A model generated the notes under the pieces. The model was not told the origin of the DNA, made no database searches, and saw only the letters and a program-made list of their open reading frames with translations. Below are positions 1-8,243 of a stretch of DNA of 41,473 nucleotides, in pieces; the first letter of the stretch is position 1; each line of letters begins with the position of its first letter. The translations under genes were made by a program, and so were the position numbers. Origin of the DNA: a bacterium (GTDB lineage: Bacteria; Thermosulfidibacterota; Thermosulfidibacteria; Thermosulfidibacterales; Thermosulfidibacteraceae); NCBI GenBank assembly GCA_027033775.1, contig JALVKL010000054.1, forward strand, positions 1 to 41,473. Reading direction: 5' to 3'.

Positions 1-154
1 TTTCCAAAATTCTACCCTCTCCTACAGCCACCACTTTTCCTCTTTGGGGTTTCTCTTTAGCAGTGTCAGGAATTATAATTCCCCCTTTGGTTTTCTTTTC
101 CTCTTCTTCATAAGGTTTAACCAATACCCTGTCATGAAGGGGTCTCACCTTCAT
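1..154 (-). CDS. groES: Co-chaperonin GroES (Hsp10), 5' part only
   Basis: This is the N-terminal ~51 residues of GroES, the heptameric lid of the GroEL folding chamber in the cytoplasm. Translation of the minus strand begins [14 protein letters not shown], continues through the basic/acidic turn to [14 protein letters not shown] and reaches GKVVAVGEG, the conserved start of the Hsp10 beta-barrel including the mobile loop region. The gene runs off the left edge of the window, so its 3' end and the expected groEL are not visible. The ATG at 154-152 follows a strong ribosome site (AGGAGGTG at 166-159 on the minus strand). A perfect CIRCE operator and a sigma-70-like promoter lie just upstream, so heat-shock control by HrcA is expected. 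Identification is secure. Confidence 0.95.
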   Translation of the reverse strand, partial: MKVRPLHDRVLVKPYEEEEKKTKGGIIIPDTAKEKPQRGKVVAVGEGRILE

Positions 155-178
155 TTTGCACCTCCTCTTTTCATATTA

Positions 179-205
179 TTAGCACTCAATTTAAATGAGT
201 GCTAA
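179..205. promoter_or_regulatory. CIRCE operator (HrcA binding site)
   Basis: A perfect inverted repeat TTAGCACTC - 9 nt - GAGTGCTAA matches the CIRCE consensus at every arm position. It lies between the groES start codon and the groES -10 box, the usual position for the HrcA repressor of groESL. The hrcA gene itself is not in the window. Confidence 0.96.
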
Positions 206-217
206 TACCGGAAAATA

Positions 218-245
218 TTAATAACTAGCTTTTATGTTTTGTCAA
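218..245 (-). promoter_or_regulatory. Sigma-70-type promoter of groES
   Basis: On the minus strand a consensus -35 TTGACA (245-240) is followed after 16 nt by TATTAA (223-218) as a -10 box. The predicted transcript start near 211 places CIRCE in the first bases of the mRNA, as in other HrcA-controlled groESL operons. The boxes are seen directly; use of the promoter is inferred. Confidence 0.7.
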
Positions 246-273
246 CCCTTAATAATCTATTTTGGCAAATTTG

Positions 274-305
274 TTGACAAAAGTTTTTGCCCCAGTATTT
301 ATAGA
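274..305 (+). promoter_or_regulatory. Probable promoter of the cytochrome gene
   Basis: A consensus TTGACA (274-279) is followed by an AT-rich stretch with TATTTA (296-301, 16-nt spacer) or TATAGA (300-305, 20-nt spacer) as possible -10 boxes. It drives rightward and is divergent from the groES promoter. The -35 is perfect, but the -10 is ambiguous. Confidence 0.5.
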
Positions 306-344
306 GATGAGAATGTGAGAACTTTCAATTAAGGGGGTGGTATT

Positions 345-680
345 ATGAGAAGATTGGTTATTTCACTTGTGTCTGTTTGTTTTCTGGTTGTAGCGGCTTT
401 TGCAGCAGCTCCTCAGGTGGCCACACTGGGTAAGTGTCAGAAGAGGAAACCTCCTGTTGTATTTCCTCATAAAAAACACGTTGATATGAAGCTGGACTGT
501 AAGGTCTGTCATCATAAGTATGAGGGAAAAGGCGAACCTAGGTCTTGCTTCACCTGTCATAAGTGTGAGAAGGGTAAAGCTCCTTCTGCAAAGATGGCTT
601 TTCACAAAAAATGTGTGAAGTGCCATAAGAAGGAGAAGAAGGGTCCCAGAAGATGTTCTCAGTGCCACGCTAAAAAATAG
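345..680 (+). CDS. Small exported tetraheme cytochrome c (class III / c3-like)
   Basis: A 111-residue periplasmic electron carrier. Residues 1-21 form a signal peptide (MRR, then a hydrophobic run ending in AFA-A). The mature part has four CXXCH heme sites (C52-H56, C68-H72, C90-H94, C104-H108). It has exactly four further histidines (H42, H45, H57, H87), enough to give every heme bis-histidine ligation, the hallmark of cytochrome c3. Two extra cysteines (C31, C74) lie outside heme motifs. By count the mature protein is very basic (about 22 Lys and 4 Arg against 6 acidic residues), suiting an acidic redox partner such as a hydrogenase or membrane oxidoreductase. The ATG at 345 follows AAGGGGGTGG. 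It appears monocistronic: its own promoter lies upstream and a hairpin follows. The partner enzyme cannot be told from this window. Confidence 0.88.
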   Translation: MRRLVISLVSVCFLVVAAFAAAPQVATLGKCQKRKPPVVFPHKKHVDMKLDCKVCHHKYEGKGEPRSCFTCHKCEKGKAPSAKMAFHKKCVKCHKKEKKGPRRCSQCHAKK

Positions 681-689
681 TTCTTTATA

Positions 690-714
690 AAAGGGCGGAT
701 TCTTTCCGCCCTTT
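690..714 (+). terminator. Hairpin terminator after the cytochrome gene
   Basis: A perfect 10-bp stem AAAGGGCGGA / TCCGCCCTTT with a 5-nt loop begins 10 nt after the cytochrome stop codon. The following tract is AAAACAATTTT rather than a clean T-run, so it may be a weak intrinsic terminator or a 3' stabilising hairpin. Confidence 0.7.
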
Positions 715-734
715 AAAACAATTTTAAAAAATAC

Positions 735-762
735 TTGCAATGTTTTTTAATTAATTTATTTT
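735..762 (+). promoter_or_regulatory. Possible promoter of dnaG-rpoD
   Basis: TTGCAA (735-740), a 16-nt AT-rich spacer and TATTTT (757-762) form a weak -35/-10 pair between the cytochrome hairpin and dnaG. A start about 7 nt downstream would leave only a few untranslated bases before the dnaG ATG at 773. Confidence 0.35.
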
Positions 763-772
763 TTATCCCGAT

Positions 773-2449
773 ATGGGGATACAGACCCTTTTAGATGAAG
801 TTAAGTCTCGCCTGGATATAGTCCAAGTGGTATCACAGTATGTTGACCTTAAAAAAAGGGGCAAAAATTTTGTTGCTCTTTGTCCTTTTCATGTTGAAAG
901 AACCCCCTCTTTTACCGTTAGTCCTGATAAACAAATATTCTACTGTTTTGGCTGTGGTAAAGGAGGGGATGTCATCAAATTCTTGATGTTGATGGAAGAT
1001 TTATCCTTTAAAGAGGCTCTTAAGAAAGCGGCAGAAGCTGCAGGGATTGAATTTTCCTTTGAAGAGGAAAAAAAAGGTAATGGAATTAGGTTAAGGGAGA
1101 TTCATGGGATTTTATGTGGTTGGTTTTGTAAGTTTTTAAAAACAGATGTTGGGGAAAAAGCAAGAAAATATCTTATATCCAGAGGCATTTCTCCAGTTTG
1201 GTGGGAGAGATTTAAAATAGGTTTCTCCCCTTCTGGTTTTGATTTGGCTACCCCTTTGATTAAAAAGGGTTACACTAAAGAGGAGTTGTTGGAAAGTGGC
1301 ATCTTTTCGCAAAAAAACGGGGACCTTTATTGTAAATTTGTTAATAGAATAATTATACCAATATTTGATGGCGCTGGTAGAGTCATAGCTTTTGGTGGGA
1401 GGGTTATCGGAGAGGGGGAACCTAAATATCTGAATTCTCCAGAAACTCCTATATTTTCTAAAGGTAAAATAGTTTACGCCTATCATCTTGCAAAGGAGAC
1501 TGTAAAAAATAAAGACAGAGTTATAGTGGCTGAAGGGTATATGGATGTTATATCCCTTCATATACATGGATATACAGAGTCTGTAGCGGCTTTAGGTACC
1601 TCTCTTACTGAAGAGCAAGCGAAAAAGATTTCAAGATTAAGCAAAAATATTTATCTTCTTTTTGACTCTGATGAAGCTGGTTTTAGGGCTGCTGTAAGAG
1701 CAAGTAAAATATTTTACAAGCTTGGAATAGAGCCTTTAATAGTCAGATTGCCTGAAGGTGAGGATCCTGACAGCTACCTTAGAAAAGAAAAGGATTTGGA
1801 AGATCTGATAAAAGCTGCAAAGAATCCTGTGGATACCATTATAGATGATGCAAAGCTAAAAAATGAATTCTCTGGTGCATTATCAAAAAGCAAATTATTG
1901 GAAAGGCTGTTAGAGTTGGTGGAAGATGTTACCGATAAAGTTATTCTGGATTCCTTCTTTTCATACGTATCTGATAGATTGGATATCTCTAAAAATATTT
2001 TATACTCAAAGTTTGAGGGATTTAAAGTTAAAAGAGGCAGTAGAAATTCTCATGTGATGCCAAAGGTGTGTCTATGGGAAAGGGATTTTCTGAAGTTGAT
2101 TTTAAGGGATAAAACCCTCTTTTGTGAATTAAAATCCAAACTTCTGCCAGAAATTTTTACTGACAGTTTGGTCTCTTCTATTTTAAGTAAACTGTTGGAG
2201 TCAGAGGGCATTGAGGGAGCTTTGAATAAGTTTGACGAAGAGGAGATGAAGTTTGTGGGCTCAGCTCTATTCTCTAAAGAAGAATTGGACGTTGAAGCTT
2301 TGCTGAAGAGGTTTGAAAGACGGCATCTTGAGTATGAGGTGCAAAGATTAAAGGAGGCTTTTTTGAGGGAGGAGAATAAAGATCTTTGTTTAGATTTACA
2401 GAGAAGATATTTTGAGAAACTGAAGTTTCTTAAAGGGGGAAGGGCATGA
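773..2449 (+). CDS. dnaG: DNA primase DnaG
   Basis: DnaG makes the RNA primers for Okazaki fragments and the leading strand at the replication fork. The N-terminal CHC2 zinc ribbon is clear: C37 and H40 (LCPFH), C58 and C61 (YCFGC), followed by GKGGDVIKF. The TOPRIM catalytic core carries the glutamate motif (VAEGYMDV, near residue 253) and the acidic DSDEAG motif (near residue 298). The C-terminal third is weakly conserved, as usual for the helicase-binding domain. At 558 residues it is slightly shorter than the typical ~600. The ATG at 773 has no recognisable Shine-Dalgarno sequence (the preceding bases are TTTTATCCCGAT), unlike most genes here. It overlaps rpoD by 4 nt (ATGA), the dnaG-rpoD pairing of the macromolecular synthesis operon; rpsU is absent. 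Confidence 0.96.
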   Translation: MGIQTLLDEVKSRLDIVQVVSQYVDLKKRGKNFVALCPFHVERTPSFTVSPDKQIFYCFGCGKGGDVIKFLMLMEDLSFKEALKKAAEAAGIEFSFEEEKKGNGIRLREIHGILCGWFCKFLKTDVGEKARKYLISRGISPVWWERFKIGFSPSGFDLATPLIKKGYTKEELLESGIFSQKNGDLYCKFVNRIIIPIFDGAGRVIAFGGRVIGEGEPKYLNSPETPIFSKGKIVYAYHLAKETVKNKDRVIVAEGYMDVISLHIHGYTESVAALGTSLTEEQAKKISRLSKNIYLLFDSDEAGFRAAVRASKIFYKLGIEPLIVRLPEGEDPDSYLRKEKDLEDLIKAAKNPVDTIIDDAKLKNEFSGALSKSKLLERLLELVEDVTDKVILDSFFSYVSDRLDISKNILYSKFEGFKVKRGSRNSHVMPKVCLWERDFLKLILRDKTLFCELKSKLLPEIFTDSLVSSILSKLLESEGIEGALNKFDEEEMKFVGSALFSKEELDVEALLKRFERRHLEYEVQRLKEAFLREENKDLCLDLQRRYFEKLKFLKGGRA

Positions 2450-4230
2450 ATATATCAGAAACAGCTAAACTTATGAATCTTCGTAAGATTATAAGTATGG
2501 GAAAGAAGAAAGGTTATGTAACTGTGGATGAGCTTCGAGCTGTTATGCCAGCTGAGATGAGCGATAAAAAGCAAGTAGAGGAAATTACCAGAATACTTGA
2601 GGAGATGGATATCCAGATAGTTGAAGATCCATCAGAGGTTACAGCGGCTTTGCTTTCTGCCAGTGTTGTTGAGGAGATTGAAGAGGAAGAGGGAGTTCTG
2701 ATTTGGGAGGAGGAAGAGGATTCCTTTAAGGAATCAGGAGGTGCGGATCCTGTTAAAATGTATCTTCAAGAGATGGGGAATATACCGCTTCTTTCAAGGG
2801 ATGAAGAGATAGAGCTTGCCAAGCGTATAGAAGCTGGGAGAATGAAAGCTATTAACACTGTAATGTCTATTCCTCTTACAATAAGAGAGCTTTTGAAATT
2901 GGGAGAAAGATTGAAAAATGGGGAAATAGAGATAGAAGATATTCTTATCCTGGATGAAAGCTCACCTGAGTATTTGGAGCGGGAGAGGACAAGATTCCTA
3001 AATAAAGTGAGGCACCTTGAAGATTTATTTAAGGATTTCGAAGACGCAAAAAGAAAGATATTTTCAGGTGCATTTTCTCAGCAGGAGGAGCTTTTACTAA
3101 AAGACAAAATAGAAAATACACGGCGTAGGATGGTGGAGATTGTTAGGGAGTTGAGCCTTTCAAGCTCTCAGATAGAAAGGCTTGTGGAGCTGATAAGGGA
3201 CTATGTTAAAGTGGCCGATAAGGCTCAGGAAGAACTGAGAAAGTGTGAAGAGATACTTCTTATGCCCTCTGACACCTTTATTGAATTTATGGATCTTATG
3301 GAGACCCTTCCAGAGGATGAGAGAAATGAAAGGTGCAAAAGGGTTACCAACATGGAATATGAAGTACTCTTGGACTTTAAGAAGAAGGTGAAGGAGGCAA
3401 AAGAAAAGATAAAGAGTGTTGAAAAGGAATCCACAGTGAGAATTGAAGAGTTAAGGGCTGCTTTAAAGGAGATAGAAGCGGGTCTTAAAGAGGAGAAAGA
3501 GGCAAAAAGGCTGCTTGCAGAGGCGAATCTTAGACTCGTTGTAAGTATAGCTAAGAAATATACAAATAAAGGATTGCAGCTACTGGATCTTATCCAGGAG
3601 GGCAATATAGGGTTGATGAAGGCTGTTGAGAAGTTTGAATACCAGCGTGGTTATAAATTTTCCACTTACGCTACCTGGTGGATAAGGCAGGCTATAACAA
3701 GGGCCATTGCTGATCAGGCGAGAACCATAAGAATTCCTGTTCACATGATAGAAACCATAAATAAGCTTGTGAGGACGGCACGCCAATTGTACCAGGAGCT
3801 TGGCAGAGAACCCACCCCTGAGGAGATAGCCAAGAAGGCTGATATGTCTGTGGATAAGGTTAGAAAAATCTTTAAAATTGCTAAAGAGCCAGTCTCTTTG
3901 GAAACCCCTATTGGCGATGATGAAGATAGTTCCCTTGGTGATTTTGTGGAGGATAGAAGTATAGAGAAGCCGGATGAAATAGCTCTTTTTGAGGCTCTTA
4001 AAGAAAAAGTGTATGAGGCTCTCTCTACTCTCACAGAGAGGGAGCAGACTGTTTTAAAGATGAGATTTGGTATAGACATGGATGCTGAGCATACCTTAGA
4101 GGAAGTGGGGAAGGTGTTTAAGGTTACCAGAGAAAGGATAAGGCAGATAGAGGCAAAGGCGTTAAAGAAAATCAGAAATCCTATAGATATGTCTATACTT
4201 AAAAATATTTCTGAGACTGATCTTCTTTAG
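2446..4230 (+). CDS. rpoD: RNA polymerase primary sigma factor RpoD (sigma-70)
   Basis: The housekeeping sigma factor that directs RNA polymerase to -35/-10 promoters. At 594 residues it has the full group-1 layout: an N-terminal acidic region 1.1 (1-90), region 1.2 ([11 protein letters not shown], near residue 100), and a long non-conserved helical insert (about 120-340). Region 2 follows ([34 protein letters not shown], and the -10 recognition helix [16 protein letters not shown]), then region 3 (IRIPVHM onward) and the region 4 helix-turn-helix ([20 protein letters not shown]). The ATG sits in the ATGA overlap with dnaG after AAAGGGGGAAGG, implying translational coupling. Its stop codon overlaps that of the convergent antiporter gene. 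The TTGACA-type promoters seen in this window fit recognition by this factor. Confidence 0.97.
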   Translation: MNISETAKLMNLRKIISMGKKKGYVTVDELRAVMPAEMSDKKQVEEITRILEEMDIQIVEDPSEVTAALLSASVVEEIEEEEGVLIWEEEEDSFKESGGADPVKMYLQEMGNIPLLSRDEEIELAKRIEAGRMKAINTVMSIPLTIRELLKLGERLKNGEIEIEDILILDESSPEYLERERTRFLNKVRHLEDLFKDFEDAKRKIFSGAFSQQEELLLKDKIENTRRRMVEIVRELSLSSSQIERLVELIRDYVKVADKAQEELRKCEEILLMPSDTFIEFMDLMETLPEDERNERCKRVTNMEYEVLLDFKKKVKEAKEKIKSVEKESTVRIEELRAALKEIEAGLKEEKEAKRLLAEANLRLVVSIAKKYTNKGLQLLDLIQEGNIGLMKAVEKFEYQRGYKFSTYATWWIRQAITRAIADQARTIRIPVHMIETINKLVRTARQLYQELGREPTPEEIAKKADMSVDKVRKIFKIAKEPVSLETPIGDDEDSSLGDFVEDRSIEKPDEIALFEALKEKVYEALSTLTEREQTVLKMRFGIDMDAEHTLEEVGKVFKVTRERIRQIEAKALKKIRNPIDMSILKNISETDLL

Positions 4231-5675
4231 TGGAAGAAAACCAAAGTAACTAAGCCGAAAATAGGTATAAGAATAGGTAAAGAGTATTTTATGATATAAC
4301 CAAAGAAGCTTGGCATGGGAATCCCAGCCTCTTCTGCTATTGATCTTACCATAAAGTTAGGGGCGTTTCCTATATATGTGTTTGCACCAAAGAAGACAGC
4401 CCCCGCTGATATGGCTTCAAGATATATGTGCTTGTGGGCAATAAGCATGTGAACAGCTTCCCTTTCAGGCATGCCAGCGAAAAATCTGCCAAGAGCTGTG
4501 TTGAGGAAGGTAAGGTAGGTGGGAGCGTTGTCTAAAAAGCTGGAGAGGGTTCCTGTGGCCCAAAAATAATGGGCGGGTTCCCTTATGGATTTTATAAACC
4601 ATCCCAATGCTCCATGTTCCCCTGCCCTTAATATAGCTATAGGAGGGATCATGGTCATGAATATACCTGCGAAAAGGTAAGCCACCTCTTTTATAGGAAA
4701 CCAGGTGAAATCGTTTCCTCTTCTTATTTCCCAAGATGTGGTCTTTAAGGATAGCAGTCCCATTATTACAAGAAGTATGTCCCTTATTACAGAAGCAGTT
4801 TCTCTCTCTATACCCAAAATTTTTATATGTCCCATCCGCACAAGTCCACTGAAAAGTACCGCTCCCACTATTCCAGCAAGAAATATCAAGTTATGAAGTC
4901 CTTCTATTTTTAGTTTCTCTTTATCTTCAGGCTGAACGTTTTCTTCTTTCTTATAGAAGTAATAATCAATGATGAAAAACAATACTATGAGTATACCCGC
5001 TGCTAATAGGAAGTGGGGAAAGATCTTAAATGTCCAGAAAAATGGAACACCATGCAGAAAACCTAAAAATAGCGGAGGATCTCCCAAAGGAGTTAGTGAC
5101 CCACCTATATTACATACCAAAAATATAAAAAATATTATTTGGTAGGTTTTATACTTTCTATAATTGTTGGCTCTTAAAAAGGGTCTTATAAGAACCATAG
5201 CAGCCCCTGTGGTTCCTATCCAAGAGGCTATAAGAGTGCCAAAGGCAAGCATACCAGTATTTACTAAAGGTGTGCCCCTCAACGTTCCCCTGAGTAGTAT
5301 ACCCCCTGCCACAGTGTATAGTGACCAAAGTAGTATAATAAACGGTATATAATCGGATATATATATGTGAAGTATTTCATGAACGGCTAAACCTTTATAG
5401 CTTAAAAGAAGGGGGATGGCCACTATTATTGCCCAGAATGCAGACACTTTCGGGAAGTGATGATGCCAAAATTCGGGAGCTACTAAAGGAAAGATGGCTA
5501 TGGATAGTAAAATTCCAAGAAAAGGAATGGAGCTCCATAGTGGCAATAGAGTACCCAGTTCTTCTGCTCCATGATGAGCTGCGCTTGCTGCTTCTGAGGC
5601 TAAGGAAGGTTTTGTCAAGAGAAGAATAAACAAAAATAAGAAAAATTTTTTAGAAGCCCAGATAGCTCTTTTCAT
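4227..5675 (-). CDS. nhaD: NhaD-type Na+/H+ antiporter
   Basis: A 482-residue inner-membrane protein of the NhaD branch of the ion-transporter superfamily, expected to exchange Na+ (or Li+) for H+. A cleavable-looking N-terminus (residues 1-26, ending PSLASEA) is followed by roughly a dozen hydrophobic segments. Diagnostic motifs are the first re-entrant loop with [14 protein letters not shown] and [16 protein letters not shown], and the second half with [16 protein letters not shown] and [20 protein letters not shown]; the polar S/T/N/D clusters in these loops form the cation pathway in the family. The ATG at 5675 follows GGAGAGGGAGC. It is a single-gene unit convergent with rpoD. NhaD family membership is well supported; the exact cation is inferred. 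Confidence 0.88.
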   Translation of the reverse strand: MKRAIWASKKFFLFLFILLLTKPSLASEAASAAHHGAEELGTLLPLWSSIPFLGILLSIAIFPLVAPEFWHHHFPKVSAFWAIIVAIPLLLSYKGLAVHEILHIYISDYIPFIILLWSLYTVAGGILLRGTLRGTPLVNTGMLAFGTLIASWIGTTGAAMVLIRPFLRANNYRKYKTYQIIFFIFLVCNIGGSLTPLGDPPLFLGFLHGVPFFWTFKIFPHFLLAAGILIVLFFIIDYYFYKKEENVQPEDKEKLKIEGLHNLIFLAGIVGAVLFSGLVRMGHIKILGIERETASVIRDILLVIMGLLSLKTTSWEIRRGNDFTWFPIKEVAYLFAGIFMTMIPPIAILRAGEHGALGWFIKSIREPAHYFWATGTLSSFLDNAPTYLTFLNTALGRFFAGMPEREAVHMLIAHKHIYLEAISAGAVFFGANTYIGNAPNFMVRSIAEEAGIPMPSFFGYIIKYSLPILIPIFGLVTLVFFH

Positions 5676-5735
5676 AGCAGCTCCCTCTCCATTTTATTAA
5701 TAACAAACACAACAAGTATTAATTATCATTGTTTT

Positions 5736-5780
5736 TGTCAATCTTTGAATTTGATATTGCAGTATTAATATGTTTTTAAT
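5736..5780. promoter_or_regulatory. Divergent promoter region between nhaD and pilM
   Basis: The AT-rich 144-bp spacer (5676-5819) carries a consensus TTGACA on the minus strand (5741-5736) pointing toward nhaD, with no good -10 at the standard distance (TACTTG at 17 nt). On the plus strand TTGATA (5751-5756) and TTTAAT (5775-5780, 18-nt spacer) point toward pilM. Both assignments are by eye. Confidence 0.4.
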
Positions 5781-5819
5781 TAAAATTAACAAATTAAACG
5801 ATTCGGAGGTAAATAAGAT

Positions 5820-6716
5820 TTGCTTTCCAAGCAGATAGTGGGTGTGGAGTTTTCTCCTAGCGTTTTGTATGGGGTGAAGGTTCTGTTTAAGGGCAAAAAG
5901 GTAGAGGATGTCAAATGGACAAAGATTGACTTAAAAGAGGGGTGGTTTGAGCAATCTAAAATAATAGATTTAGAAGCTCTAAGAAATGCTCTTATAGATA
6001 TGACCCAGAAATTAAATATAAACCGCACTTTGGATGCTGTTACATGTGTGTATAGCCCAGTTGCTATGAGCAATGTGTTTACATTACCTGTTAAAAACGC
6101 TAGAGAGCTTTTTGAGTATTTAGAGCTTGAGGCTGACAAGATTGTTCCCTTGCCTTTGTCTATACTCAATGTGGACTATTACTTTTTGGAAAAGGGAAAA
6201 GACTCATCAAAAGTTCTACTTGCTTTTGCTAAGAAGGAGATAGTTTATAAATACAGGGACCTCATGATACATGCTGGATTAAGGTTAAAATCTGTTTCTG
6301 TTAGGTCTGTTGCCCTTACCAATTTTGCTCTTTACGCTTTGGGCATGAAATCTATCCCCATAGACAATTACATATTTTTAGATGCCAATGAAGAGGTGTT
6401 GAGCTATTCTATACTTAACGGTTTGTCTGTTGTAACTTGCAGGGATATTCCGTTGGGTAGAGGATTATTTGTTGATGATGTCATTGAGTTTTTGGATAAA
6501 GAATTAAAGACTCAAAATCTGAATCTTAAAGATTTTACTTTTGTGATCACAAAAAGAGCAGAGGAAAATATTACTGACTTTATAAATAAATTTGCAAATT
6601 TATCAAAAGAGGATGTAAAAAAAATAAAATTATTTGAATTTGTTGACGATTTTGATAAAAATGAACCATGTATTGATATTGCGGTTGGATTAACTTTGCA
6701 GGAGTTGAAGAAGTGA
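5820..6716 (+). CDS. pilM: Type IV pilus inner-membrane platform protein PilM
   Basis: PilM is the cytoplasmic actin/FtsA-like ATP-binding protein that recruits PilN and PilO to the type IV pilus machine. It opens with the family's strand (IVGVEFSPSVLYGVKV). It also has the segment around residues 85-125 with ELFEYLELEADKIVPLPLS, which matches the PilM pattern of a Glu-rich helix followed by PLP, and a second-half LLAFAKKEIVYKYRDLM. At 298 residues it is shorter than the usual ~350. Translation starts at TTG 5820, chosen because GGAGGT (5805-5810) is 9 nt upstream and no ATG is near. It is first gene of the pilMNOPQ run and overlaps pilN as GTGA. Position and order make the call firm. Confidence 0.88.
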   Translation: MLSKQIVGVEFSPSVLYGVKVLFKGKKVEDVKWTKIDLKEGWFEQSKIIDLEALRNALIDMTQKLNINRTLDAVTCVYSPVAMSNVFTLPVKNARELFEYLELEADKIVPLPLSILNVDYYFLEKGKDSSKVLLAFAKKEIVYKYRDLMIHAGLRLKSVSVRSVALTNFALYALGMKSIPIDNYIFLDANEEVLSYSILNGLSVVTCRDIPLGRGLFVDDVIEFLDKELKTQNLNLKDFTFVITKRAEENITDFINKFANLSKEDVKKIKLFEFVDDFDKNEPCIDIAVGLTLQELKK

Positions 6717-7273
6717 AGGAGAGAAGAAGGTTAATAAAAATTAATCTTATAGCCAGAGAAGCCAGAAAGAAAAAGAGGGTTAGTCAATTATATGTGAAAA
6801 ATTTGCCTTTAATATTGGGCTTAGTAATAGGAATAGCTGTAGCACTTGGTATGGATTATGTGTACATAACTAAAGTTAATTCTTTAAAGGCAGAAGTTTC
6901 TGCTAAAAAGAGGGAATTAAAAGAGCTTTCTCCCTATGTGAAAAAGTTAAAAGAGGTGGAAGCCAAACTCAACAGATTAAAGAAAATAAAGAGTATCATA
7001 GAAAAAATAACCACCGAATCTCATATACCTTTAAAGGTGGTTCAGGCTGTAGAATCCAGCATTCCTTATGAGGTTTGGCTTTATAGGATGAAACTTGACG
7101 GTAAAAGATTGAATATAAAGGGTTACTCTTTGAATGACGAAAAAATAGCCGATTTTATAGAGAGATTAGAAAGAAACAGTTTGGTGGCAAGGGTTGGTAT
7201 AAGTTACATAAAAAAGGTAAAAGTTAATAATTTCCCAGTTAAAGAATTTAATGCAGAGGTGATAATAAGGTGA
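6713..7273 (+). CDS. pilN: Type IV pilus assembly protein PilN
   Basis: A 186-residue bitopic membrane protein that bridges cytoplasmic PilM to periplasmic PilO. The short basic N-terminus contains KINLIARE, a variant of the INLLP-type motif that binds PilM. It is followed by one transmembrane helix (about 32-50), a coiled coil (about 55-100) and a small alpha/beta periplasmic domain with YEVWLYRMKLDGKRLNIKGYS. The start is GTG inside the GTGA overlap with pilM. The internal TTTATAGAGAGATTAGAAAG segment encodes the FIERLER-type helix typical of the PilN C-domain. Order in the operon confirms the call. Confidence 0.88.
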   Translation: MKERRRLIKINLIAREARKKKRVSQLYVKNLPLILGLVIGIAVALGMDYVYITKVNSLKAEVSAKKRELKELSPYVKKLKEVEAKLNRLKKIKSIIEKITTESHIPLKVVQAVESSIPYEVWLYRMKLDGKRLNIKGYSLNDEKIADFIERLERNSLVARVGISYIKKVKVNNFPVKEFNAEVIIR

Positions 7274-7863
7274 ATAGAGAAACCATCAATCTTATAATTG
7301 CTGGAGTTCTGCTTGCTATTATTATAGTGGGACTCAATTATTTCTTTATAGTGAAAAAGAAGAAGCAGGAGATAGTTTCTCTTAAAAATCAGATAGCAAA
7401 GCTAGATAGTGAAATTAAGAAGGCTAAGCTTTTTAAAAAGCGTCTATTTGAGATGGAAAAAGAGATAGCCCTTATGGAGGCAGAGCTGGAAAAGTTGAAG
7501 GAAAAGCTTCCAAAGAAAGAGGATCTTCCAAATTTAATAAGATCTATAGCGAAGCTTGCCTATTATAGTGGAATAAACTTTTTAAGCTTAAAGATGGGGA
7601 AGGAAAGGGTTTATCCCGAAAAGAACTATGCTGAAATAAATATGGATGTAAACTTTGTGGCTACTTATGGTCAGCTTATGGTATTTTTGCACAGTGTGGA
7701 TGGTCTTGATAGACTGATAAAGCCTTACAAACTGGATATAAATGTATCTGGTAAAAAGAAGGCTGTAGAAAATCCAATGCTGAGTGTAAAGGGAATTTTG
7801 CAAACTTATAGGTTTGTAGAAGGGCAAAAGAAGGCTGGAGGAAAAAAACGTGCCAAAAGGTAA
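7270..7863 (+). CDS. pilO: Type IV pilus assembly protein PilO
   Basis: A 197-residue PilN partner in the inner-membrane alignment complex. It has a single N-terminal membrane helix (about residues 8-28, IIAGVLLAIIIVGLNYFF), a long coiled coil rich in Lys/Glu (30-85), the proline-bearing junction LPKKEDLPNLIRSIAKLA, and a ferredoxin-like domain with the conserved FVATYGQLMVFLHSVDGLDR stretch (family pattern: G.Y..l..Fl..l..l.Ri). The start is GTG in a GTGA overlap with pilN. The last 14 nt overlap pilP. The tail is highly basic (KKAGGKKRAKR). Confidence 0.88.
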   Translation: MNRETINLIIAGVLLAIIIVGLNYFFIVKKKKQEIVSLKNQIAKLDSEIKKAKLFKKRLFEMEKEIALMEAELEKLKEKLPKKEDLPNLIRSIAKLAYYSGINFLSLKMGKERVYPEKNYAEINMDVNFVATYGQLMVFLHSVDGLDRLIKPYKLDINVSGKKKAVENPMLSVKGILQTYRFVEGQKKAGGKKRAKR

Positions 7864-8230
7864 GTTTATAACTATTGTATTGATTCTATTTGTTGTATCT
7901 CAAGCAGGATATGCTTGGGAGAAAAAGTTCAAAAGAATTCCTTTAAGAAATCCCTTTTCCCCTCCAAAAATAATAACAAGAAAACCTCAGAAGACTGTTA
8001 TTACAAATCCTTTGCAGAAATACGATGTCAAAGCCTTTGTCCTTAAAGGCATAATAAACACGGAAAGGGGCAATTTGGCATTGATTGTAGCTCCTGATAA
8101 AAGTGTGTACATAGTTAGAGAGGGCATGTTTATGGGAAATAAAGGGGAAATTATAAAAAAGATAGCATCTGACAGAATTATTTTATCTAGGGGAAATAAA
8201 GAAATCGTTATAAGTTTAGGCAAGGAGTAG
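7850..8230 (+). CDS. pilP: Type IV pilus assembly protein PilP
   Basis: A 126-residue periplasmic protein that links PilNO to the secretin PilQ. An N-terminal hydrophobic segment (about 6-22, ending GYAW) is a signal peptide or anchor. No lipobox cysteine is present, whereas many PilP proteins are lipoproteins. Family markers are the N-terminal NPFSPP motif used to contact PilN/PilO, and the beta-domain beginning YDVKAFVLKGII and running through VYIVREGMFMG (family pattern: lkG.. ......a.v..g..... v..G...G). The start is GTG at 7850 with GGAGG 8 nt upstream, overlapping pilO by 14 nt. Confidence 0.82.
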   Translation: MPKGKFITIVLILFVVSQAGYAWEKKFKRIPLRNPFSPPKIITRKPQKTVITNPLQKYDVKAFVLKGIINTERGNLALIVAPDKSVYIVREGMFMGNKGEIIKKIASDRIILSRGNKEIVISLGKE

Positions 8231-8243
8231 GAGGTGTAGATAA

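Noticed and set aside
363-740. 125-codon minus-strand ORF antisense to the cytochrome gene
   Set aside because: The plus strand carries four CXXCH motifs, a signal peptide and a ribosome site; the antisense product has no recognisable feature.
4312-4329. GGCATGGGAATCCCAGCC hairpin as an rpoD terminator inside nhaD
   Set aside because: The stem is short with a bulge and no T-run follows; too weak to call.
5676-5819. Possible small RNA or tRNA in the nhaD-pilM spacer
   Set aside because: AT-rich with no stable stem or tRNA-like fold; only promoter-like boxes are visible.
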